From NCBI GenBank assembly GCA_038230775.1, contig JBBRMQ010000089.1:1-14956 (forward strand): 14,956 bases of DNA, read 5' to 3'. Positions within the stretch are counted from its first letter, which is position 1. Each line of letters starts with the position of its first letter. Both the position numbers and the translations under genes were made by a program. Positions 1 to 5,559 of this stretch are shown in pieces. Origin of the DNA: JBBRMQ01 sp038230775 (GTDB lineage Bacteria > Acidobacteriota > Thermoanaerobaculia > Gp7-AA8). The notes beneath the pieces were generated by a model. It searched no databases, had not been told where the DNA came from, and worked only from the letters and a program-made list of their open reading frames with translations.

Positions 1-204
1 AACTTCCTCAGCTACGAGCTGTACCTTGCGAACCCCAACCCGGCGCCTGGCGCGGTGTGGGGCAACACGCTGGCCACCGGCAAGTCGTATGTGTCTGTCT
101 CGAAGGCAGCGACGGCGATCACGGTGTTCGGACGCACGCCGAAGGGTCAGGACGCGGCGGCCGGCAACTACACCGACACCATCACCGCAACCATCAACTA
201 CTAA
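1..204 (+). CDS. Spore coat U (SCPU) domain pilin-like subunit, 3' end only
   Basis: The reading frame is open from the first base to a TAA at 202-204 and encodes the last 67 residues of an SCPU-domain protein; the start lies upstream of the window. The visible part has the family's C-terminal pattern: a YELY strand, a W-G-N stretch, a V-F-G-R-T-P segment, a G-Q-D turn, and the closing T-I-T-A-T-I-N-Y strand that would take part in donor-strand packing. Aligned by eye to the C-terminus of the next gene, 52 of 67 residues are identical with no gaps, so the two are recent paralogues. SCPU proteins are subunits of archaic (Csu-type) chaperone-usher pili, or Myxococcus protein U-like coat proteins. 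The pilus genes downstream favour the pilin role. A strong terminator follows, so this copy probably ends its own transcript. Confidence 0.9.
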   Translation, partial: NFLSYELYLANPNPAPGAVWGNTLATGKSYVSVSKAATAITVFGRTPKGQDAAAGNYTDTITATINY

Positions 205-232
205 GCCTCACCAAACGAGCGCTTTCCGAGAG

Positions 233-264
233 TCTCGGCCTGGGTAACAGGCCGAGATTTGTTT
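233..264 (+). terminator. Rho-independent terminator after the first SCPU gene
   Basis: A perfect 10-bp inverted repeat (TCTCGGCCTG at 233-242, CAGGCCGAGA at 248-257) encloses a 5-nt loop and is followed by TTTGTTT (258-264). It begins 28 nt after the stop codon of the partial SCPU gene. The stem is GC-rich and the T-run is interrupted by one G. It should end transcripts coming from the first pilin gene and so insulate it from the operon that starts at 499. Confidence 0.85.
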
Positions 265-316
265 GTGTGTGGGCCGGCTTCAGCCGGCCGTGACCGGCTG
301 AAGCCGGTCCTCACAC
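265..316. repeat. Inverted pair of REP-like palindromic repeats
   Basis: Two copies of a 25-bp element lie head to head at 265-289 and 292-316, separated by 2 bp. Each contains a CCGGCTTCAGCCGG core that is itself nearly palindromic, preceded by GTGTG. The reverse complement of the second copy matches the first at 22 of 25 positions, so the whole unit can fold into one long hairpin. A third copy is at 5535-5559. The layout resembles a BIME (paired REP elements) directly behind a terminator. It could stabilise the upstream mRNA 3' end, act as a second terminator stem, or simply be a dispersed element. Confidence 0.75.
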
Positions 317-498
317 CGATCACGCCTTTTTGACGCCGTAGAGCCATCGAGTTGACGCCACACGCTCTTCGCGCCTTGCAGTGACGTTGATTTCATTCAC
401 GGCCGCAGGGTCATTGACACCTCGAACCGTATCTTGAACACATCGAAGAAGTCGAAAGCAACTCAGACAAGAACAACAAATCAGCAGGAGATAAAAAC
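317..498 (+). promoter_or_regulatory. Leader and probable promoter region of the pilus operon
   Basis: With the terminator and repeats, this completes the 294-bp gene-free gap between the first two SCPU genes. Two exact TTGACGCC octamers sit at 330-337 and 352-359, 22 bp apart, and a consensus -35-like TTGACA is at 414-419. No good TATAAT-like hexamer lies at the right distance from any of them, so the promoter may depend on an activator or an alternative sigma factor; I cannot assign it. The last ~60 bp are rich in A and purines, as in many well-translated leaders, and contain a clear ribosome binding site, AGGAG at 486-490, 8 nt before the ATG at 499. Confidence 0.4.
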
Positions 499-1020
499 AT
501 GAAACGCAAAGGACTCTTTCTCACGACTCTGGCCATCGCGGTGATGGCAACCCCGATGTTCGCAGCCTCGACCCCCACCACGTTCACGGTGACCGCGAGC
601 GTTACAGCCAACTGCACCATCTCGGCCAGCAACATGAATTTCGGCGCCTATGACCCGATCACCGCCAACAACACGGGCGGAGCTGACCTCTACGCCACCA
701 GCACCCTGACGGTTGCGTGCACCAAGAACGCACCGAACGTTTGGATCGGTCTCGACAGCGGCGCAAACGGCGCCAGCGCAGTCGGCACCAGCCGCGCAAT
801 GGCAGCCGGCGGCGGCAACTTCCTCAGCTACGAGCTGTATACCTCCGATCCGAACCCCGCTCCGGGTGCTGCATGGGGCAACACGGCCCTCACCGGTTAC
901 TCGTATGTTGCGGCTTCGAAAGCAGCAACGGCGATCACCGTCTACGGTCGTACGCCGCTCGGCCAGGATGTCTCTGCCGGCGCCTACTCCGACACGATTA
1001 CTGCTACCATCAACTACTAA
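499..1020 (+). CDS. SCPU-domain pilin subunit (CsuA/B-like, probable major subunit)
   Basis: This 173-residue secreted protein has a signal peptide: MKRK, a hydrophobic core to about residue 20, and an F-A-A cleavage site near 21-23. One SCPU domain follows. Cys39 and Cys74 are placed to form the disulphide usual in this family. The N-A-N-F-G-x-Y-D-P-like strand (about 45-53) and the terminal T-I-T-A-T-I-N-Y strand are typical. The ATG has a well-spaced AGGAG. It is first in an operon with chaperone, usher and adhesin, has the strongest ribosome binding site, and is a near twin of the partial gene at the window start. The inferred role is therefore the main structural subunit of an archaic chaperone-usher pilus, exported by Sec and polymerised at the usher. 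A Myxococcus protein U-like coat role is possible but less likely here. Confidence 0.9.
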   Translation: MKRKGLFLTTLAIAVMATPMFAASTPTTFTVTASVTANCTISASNMNFGAYDPITANNTGGADLYATSTLTVACTKNAPNVWIGLDSGANGASAVGTSRAMAAGGGNFLSYELYTSDPNPAPGAAWGNTALTGYSYVAASKAATAITVYGRTPLGQDVSAGAYSDTITATINY

Positions 1021-1800
1021 ATGAATCATCGAGTTGGAGTTCTTCGAGCGCTTCTGCTGATCGGTTCCGGCCTGCTCATCCAGGCCGGCACCGCGGAGGC
1101 GAGCGCGTTCAAAGTCACTCCGGTTCGCGTGACGTTCAACGGACCTTCGAGCACGCTGCTGACCCTGAAAAACGACAGCGACGAGGCTCTCCGGTTCCAG
1201 ATCAGCGCGTTCGCATGGTCCCAGGATGCCAAAGGTGGTATCCAGCTTGGTTCGACGGAAGACATCACTTTTTTTCCGGCTCTGTTGTCGCTGAGGGCGG
1301 GCGAAGAGCGCAAGGTTCGCGTGGCAACGACAGTTCTGGCCGGGGGCGTCGAGAAGACGTACCGGATTTTCTTTGAAGAATTACCGCCGCTGGAAACGCC
1401 GAAGGAAAAGGCCGGAGCACAGGTCCGGATCCTGACGCGGATGGGGATCCCGATCTTCGTGACGCCCGACAAAGCGACGGCCAACGCGGTCCTGGAGAAC
1501 GGCAAAGTCCAGGGCGGCCATCTGATGTTCGATGTGAGAAACACCGGCAACATGCATGTCTCGGTTCAATCGGTGAAAGTTCGCGGAGTGAGCTCGACGG
1601 GCGAGGCGCTCTACGAAAAGCAGGTCGAAGGTTGGTACGTGCTCCCGGGCAGTCCCAGAAGTTATGACCTCGAGATTCCGGCTGCGGTTTGTCCCAAATT
1701 GAAAACCATCAGCCTCGAAGTACAGACCGATGTGGCAACGGCAGGCAACGCAGGGCTGATTGCTTCCTCGATCGAAGTAGCACCCGGTTCGTGTAAGTGA
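1021..1800 (+). CDS. Periplasmic pilus chaperone (PapD/CsuC-like)
   Basis: The protein has 259 residues: a signal peptide (about 1-28, ending T-A-E-A-S-A), then two immunoglobulin-like domains. The first domain carries the fimbrial chaperone signature around 112-124 (K-T-Y-R-I-F-F-E-E-L-P-P) and the preceding F-F-P-A-L-L-S-L-R-A-G-E-E-R-K-V-R-V strand. The second starts near 133 and contains N-T-G-N at 174-177. Cys224 and Cys258 could form the second-domain disulphide seen in several chaperones. By family it donates its G1 strand to fold each SCPU subunit and delivers it to the usher. The ATG follows the upstream TAA with no gap and has no visible Shine-Dalgarno sequence, so translation probably depends on re-initiation by ribosomes leaving the pilin gene. 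Confidence 0.93.
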   Translation: MNHRVGVLRALLLIGSGLLIQAGTAEASAFKVTPVRVTFNGPSSTLLTLKNDSDEALRFQISAFAWSQDAKGGIQLGSTEDITFFPALLSLRAGEERKVRVATTVLAGGVEKTYRIFFEELPPLETPKEKAGAQVRILTRMGIPIFVTPDKATANAVLENGKVQGGHLMFDVRNTGNMHVSVQSVKVRGVSSTGEALYEKQVEGWYVLPGSPRSYDLEIPAAVCPKLKTISLEVQTDVATAGNAGLIASSIEVAPGSCK

Positions 1801-1804
1801 TGTC

Positions 1805-2290
1805 ATGAGAAAAACACTCTTCATCGTCGCCGCCGCAACGCTCCTGATGGCAACCACCATCAGCGCGTCGAACAGTGCGCGCTTTGAAGTCACGACGACG
1901 GTGACGGCCGACTGCAGCATCACGGTCACCGACCTCTCCTTCGGGCAGTACGATCCCCTGGGGCAGAATGGTTCACGCGAGCTCAATGCGGCGGCTGGCG
2001 TGAGCATGGTCTGCACGCGCGCCGCCCGCGCGAACATCGTCATCGACTCCGGCCGCAGTCCGATCGGATCCAGCCGCGGCCTCGCTTCCGGCGGACAGCG
2101 CGTGGCGTACCAGATCTATCGCGATGCCGGCCGCACGCAGGTGTGGGGAACCGGCGCCGAGGGTCTGCAGTTCGTATCGGCGGGCGTTCAGAGCCCCAAG
2201 CAGTTCGTCGTCTACGCGCGCATTCCCCCCGGCCAGGAAGTCCCCTCGGGTACCTACTCGGATGTGGTGACAGCGACCGTGGACTTCTGA
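1805..2290 (+). CDS. SCPU-domain minor pilin subunit between chaperone and usher
   Basis: This 161-residue protein has a signal peptide (M-R-K-T-L-F-I-V core, cleavage near S-A-S at 20-22) and one SCPU domain. Cys37 and Cys70 have the same spacing as in the upstream pilin, as do the L-S-F-G-Q-Y-D-P strand (about 44-51), the Y-A-R-I-P-P-G-Q-E-V-P-S-G-T-Y-S-D turn and the closing V-T-A-T-V-D-F strand. It is clearly diverged from the first two subunits, with charged residues (E27, R74, R77) where they are neutral. Its start is 4 nt after the chaperone stop and has only a weak purine-rich site. The position between chaperone and usher suggests a minor subunit or adaptor between rod and tip. That role is inferred; it could equally be an alternative shaft subunit. 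Confidence 0.88.
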   Translation: MRKTLFIVAAATLLMATTISASNSARFEVTTTVTADCSITVTDLSFGQYDPLGQNGSRELNAAAGVSMVCTRAARANIVIDSGRSPIGSSRGLASGGQRVAYQIYRDAGRTQVWGTGAEGLQFVSAGVQSPKQFVVYARIPPGQEVPSGTYSDVVTATVDF

Positions 2291-2303
2291 GAGGGGGCAT
2301 GTG
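2291..2303 (+). promoter_or_regulatory. Ribosome binding site and GTG start of the usher gene
   Basis: GAGGGGG directly follows the previous stop codon, with GAGGG (2291-2295) 5 nt before GTG at 2301. An ATG at 2299 is in a different frame and leads to a short ORF. GTG is the only start that gives a complete signal peptide, so it decides the start of the usher. Confidence 0.7.
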
Positions 2304-4643
2304 CGACAACGGCACGCAAATGCACTGCTCGCGATTGTTGTCTTCGCCGCCGGCTTGATCGTGTTCGCCAGCCCTCTCGCTGCCGCCGACGCGATCATCC
2401 CTCTTCCGCTCACGTTCAACGAAGTGACGAAAGGCGATATCAATGTCGTGATGCACGGTGACGACATCTTCGTGCGCTCCGACGATCTGGAGAAGGCCGG
2501 GCTCACGGGCGCGATGTGGCATCGCGTGCTCTCGTTCGCCCGGCTTCGCGGCGGCAGTCACATCGAATCTTCCGGCATCGAGCTGATCGCGCTCCGCGCC
2601 CTCGCGCCTCTACTCACCTACAAGTTCGATGAAGCGAACCTCGCGCTGTCGATCACCGCGGCGCCGGAGCTTCTTGTCCCCACGGAGCTCAGCGTGCAAG
2701 GCGGGCCGCCGAAGGACATCATCTACACGCGCGACAACAGCACGTTCTTCAACTACGCGGTCACCGCCGGCCAGGGAAAGCAGAAAAGCTTTTTCGGCGA
2801 GGCGGGGAACAGCATCGGTGGGAACCTGCTTCTCAACAGCATCACCAAGACGCCGGATCAACAGTGGGCGCGGCTGATGTCGTCGTATCACATCGACGAT
2901 CGGGCCCTCCTGCGCCGGTGGACGTTCGGCGACGCGAACGTCTCTACCGACAGCCTGGGAGCGAGCGCGATCATGGGTGGTGCTACCGTCTCGCGCAACT
3001 TCAATCTCGATCCGTACTTCGTTCGCTACCCGCCGTTGAATTTCCGCGGGATGGCCCTGACGCCGTCGCGAGTGGACATCTACGTCAACGGCGCGATCGT
3101 CGCGCAGCAGAACATTCCGCCCGGCCCGTTCGAGCTGCGCAACGTGCCCGTGAGCGCGGGCGCCGGCAACGCGCAGGTCGTGATCCGCGACGTTTTCGGC
3201 CGCGAGCAATCGGTCATCTCGCCGTTCTACTACTCGACGGAAGTCCTGGCCAAGGACATCAGCGAATACGTCTACTCCGCCGGCTTCGTGCGCAAGAACT
3301 TCGGCCTCAAGAGCTTCGACTACGGCGAGCCCGCCATCCTCGGCTTCCATCGCATCGGGATGACCGACAACCTAACGCTCGGCGGACGCGTCGAGGCATC
3401 GCGCAACGTCGTCTCGTTCGGCCCGCGCGCCACGAAACGCACGCGGCTCGGCGATATCGGCCTCGCCGTCGCCGTGAGTGAGGAGAAGGGTGGTCACGCC
3501 GGCGCCGCGACCGAGGTTGGGTATCGATACCTGGGGCGGCGGTTCAGTTTCGGCGGCACCGAGCGGATGCTGACTCGCGACTATGCGAACGTCTCGCTGC
3601 GGCGCGTGAACGACCGGTCACTCTCGGAGTCGGCCGTCTTCTTCACCATGCTCACGAAGCGCGCGAGCTACACGCTCCTCTGGAACAACTCCAACACGCG
3701 CGACTCCGTGGACACGGACAGCATTCAACTTCTGACGAACCTTCCGGTGGGTCAGAGAACGAGTCTCTTCCTCTCGGTCGGAAGCAGCGACGAAGGGCGC
3801 GGACATCGAGCGCAGGCCTTTGCCGGTCTCAGTTTCCTCATCGGATCGAGCACCACGGCGAACCTGTCGGTCGACCATCGCGAGGGCAAGACGCAGGTCG
3901 TGGGCGACATCCAGAAGGCGATCGGCGTCGGCACGGGATACGGTTACCGGCTGCAAGCGGGCGGCACGCCCAATCGGCACACCGGCAGCGGCGCGCTCGA
4001 GTACCAGTCCGACTTCGGCCGCTACGAGCTCGACTTCAACCCCTTCGATTCGGGTCAGCGACCCACGCTTACCGCGTCCGGAGGAATCGTGTACGAGAAG
4101 CACGCACTGCTGCTGACGCGCGCGGTGCAGGACAGCTTTGCGGTCGTGCGCGTGCCGGGCGTGAGGAACGTGCGCGTGTATGCCAGCAACATTCCGATCG
4201 GCCGCACCGATGCGAATGGCGATCTCCTGGTGCCCAACCTTCTGTCGTATTACGGCAACCGGCTGAGCATCGATGACCGCGACATTCCGCTCAACTACGA
4301 AGTGCTCGCAACCGAGCGGACGATCGCGCCTCCGTTCCGCGGCGGTGCGTTCGTGGAGTTCCCGGTGCGGCAGATCAAGACCGTGACGGGCTCGATCCTC
4401 ATCGGCGCGGACGTCGTTCCCGCGTACGGCCAGCTCACCGTCACGTCGGCCGGCAACGAGCCGTACGTCTCTCCGTTAGGCCGGAACGGCGAGTTCTATC
4501 TCGAAAACATCCCCGCGGGCTCCTATCCCGCGACAGTCGATTACAAACTCGGGACCTGCGCATTCACGCTGCAGATCCCATCAGGCTCGAATGCGGTCGT
4601 GAAGCTCGGCCGCATTCCCTGCCAAGAGGCGAAGAACCCATGA
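2301..4643 (+). CDS. Outer membrane usher (FimD/PapC family, CsuD-like)
   Basis: The 780-residue protein starts with a GTG. A signal peptide (about 1-29, S-P-L-A-A-A) precedes the N-terminal periplasmic domain that receives chaperone-subunit complexes. The long middle part is the 24-strand beta-barrel. It contains the family hallmark around 254-330: S-R-V-D-I-Y-V-N-G, then P-P-G-P-F-E-L-R-N-V-P, then V-V-I-R-D-V-F-G-R-E-Q. The first part of this belongs to the plug region. The C-terminal domains follow from about 620, including V-T-G-S-I-L-I at ~695 and E-F-Y-L-E-N-I-P-A-G-S-Y. Cys753 and Cys774 probably form the usher's C-terminal disulphide. It acts as the secretion pore and assembly platform. 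The length is slightly below the usual 800-870. Its TGA overlaps the next ATG (ATGA, 4640-4643). Confidence 0.95.
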   Translation: MRQRHANALLAIVVFAAGLIVFASPLAAADAIIPLPLTFNEVTKGDINVVMHGDDIFVRSDDLEKAGLTGAMWHRVLSFARLRGGSHIESSGIELIALRALAPLLTYKFDEANLALSITAAPELLVPTELSVQGGPPKDIIYTRDNSTFFNYAVTAGQGKQKSFFGEAGNSIGGNLLLNSITKTPDQQWARLMSSYHIDDRALLRRWTFGDANVSTDSLGASAIMGGATVSRNFNLDPYFVRYPPLNFRGMALTPSRVDIYVNGAIVAQQNIPPGPFELRNVPVSAGAGNAQVVIRDVFGREQSVISPFYYSTEVLAKDISEYVYSAGFVRKNFGLKSFDYGEPAILGFHRIGMTDNLTLGGRVEASRNVVSFGPRATKRTRLGDIGLAVAVSEEKGGHAGAATEVGYRYLGRRFSFGGTERMLTRDYANVSLRRVNDRSLSESAVFFTMLTKRASYTLLWNNSNTRDSVDTDSIQLLTNLPVGQRTSLFLSVGSSDEGRGHRAQAFAGLSFLIGSSTTANLSVDHREGKTQVVGDIQKAIGVGTGYGYRLQAGGTPNRHTGSGALEYQSDFGRYELDFNPFDSGQRPTLTASGGIVYEKHALLLTRAVQDSFAVVRVPGVRNVRVYASNIPIGRTDANGDLLVPNLLSYYGNRLSIDDRDIPLNYEVLATERTIAPPFRGGAFVEFPVRQIKTVTGSILIGADVVPAYGQLTVTSAGNEPYVSPLGRNGEFYLENIPAGSYPATVDYKLGTCAFTLQIPSGSNAVVKLGRIPCQEAKNP

Positions 4644-5530
4644 AACGGATTGCGATCGCGATCGCGGCTGTCCTTATGATTTCCCGTACCGCGCATGGCG
4701 CAGCGTCATGCAGCTGGACCACCGTGCCGGCGAACATCAACTTCGGGAACTACAGCGTGTTCGGCGGCGCGCTCACCGCCACATCGGGGTTCTCGATCAA
4801 CTGCGTGCCTCCTGCCTCTACAACTCTCAAGCTTTCGACCGGTGGATCAGGATCGTTCAGCCGCCTGCTCAACAAGGCTTCCGTACCGGCCGGAACGCTG
4901 GGCTACAACCTTTACATGGACGCGGCGAATGCGATCGTTTGGGGTGACGGAACCTCTGGAACACAGTTTCTGTCATTTACTGGCACGGCTGGCAACAAAG
5001 ACTATGCGGGCACGATCTATGGCTACATCCCCGCGGGTCTCGATGGGCCTGCCGGTACCTACACCGACACGATCCAGGCCACCCTGAGCGGCACGTGGGG
5101 CACCGACTCGCGATTCTTCACGGTGACCGCGACCATCATCGCCGAGTGCAACGTGTCGACGTCACCGCTGAACTTCGGCAACTACGATCCCGTCGTGACG
5201 AACGGCGCAGCACCGCTCGACAACACCACGCTCGTCAACGTTTACTGCACGAAGGCCACGCTTGCCACCGTGTCGCTCGACAACGGTACCTGGGTGACCG
5301 GCACGACGCGCCGGCTCAAGAGTGCCGCGGCCAATTTCCTGACCTACGAGATGTACAAGGACTCGGGCCACGGGACGATCTGGAACGCAGTGAACACGAA
5401 CAGCGGAACCTCGGCCTCGAAGCTCACCGCGATCAACGGCGGATTCACCGTCTATGGCCGCATCCCCGGAGGGCAGGACATCCCGGCCGGAGCCTATGGC
5501 GACACGGTGACGGTCACCGTCAATTACTGA
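4640..5530 (+). CDS. Two-domain SCPU protein, probable pilus tip adhesin (CsuE-like)
   Basis: This 296-residue secreted protein has a signal peptide (1 to about 20, R-T-A-H-G-A) and two SCPU domains in tandem. The first spans about 22-150 (Cys24, Cys55; ends T-D-T-I-Q-A-T-L). The second spans about 158-296 (Cys170, Cys203; L-N-F-G-N-Y-D-P at 177-184; ends T-V-T-V-N-Y). It is the last gene of the operon, starts inside the usher stop codon (ATGA) and has AGAGG about 10 nt upstream. In the Acinetobacter Csu pilus the last gene, csuE, encodes a two-domain tip adhesin whose distal domain binds surfaces, and this layout matches. The adhesin role is inferred from architecture and position. The second domain resembles the operon's own pilins more than the first does, as expected if domain 2 is the pilin-like connector. 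Confidence 0.88.
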   Translation: MKRIAIAIAAVLMISRTAHGAASCSWTTVPANINFGNYSVFGGALTATSGFSINCVPPASTTLKLSTGGSGSFSRLLNKASVPAGTLGYNLYMDAANAIVWGDGTSGTQFLSFTGTAGNKDYAGTIYGYIPAGLDGPAGTYTDTIQATLSGTWGTDSRFFTVTATIIAECNVSTSPLNFGNYDPVVTNGAAPLDNTTLVNVYCTKATLATVSLDNGTWVTGTTRRLKSAAANFLTYEMYKDSGHGTIWNAVNTNSGTSASKLTAINGGFTVYGRIPGGQDIPAGAYGDTVTVTVNY

Positions 5531-5534
5531 GTAT

Positions 5535-5559
5535 GTGTGTGGACCGGCTTCAGCCGGCC
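5535..5559. repeat. Third copy of the REP-like palindrome between convergent genes
   Basis: This 25-bp element matches the copy at 265-289 at 24 of 25 positions, including the GTGTGT flank and the CCGGCTTCAGCCGG core. It fills almost all of the 29-bp gap between the adhesin stop and the stop of the convergent phosphatase gene. The self-complementary core can form a hairpin in transcripts from either side, so it may serve as a bidirectional 3' end. There is no T-run, so classical intrinsic termination is doubtful. Confidence 0.75.
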
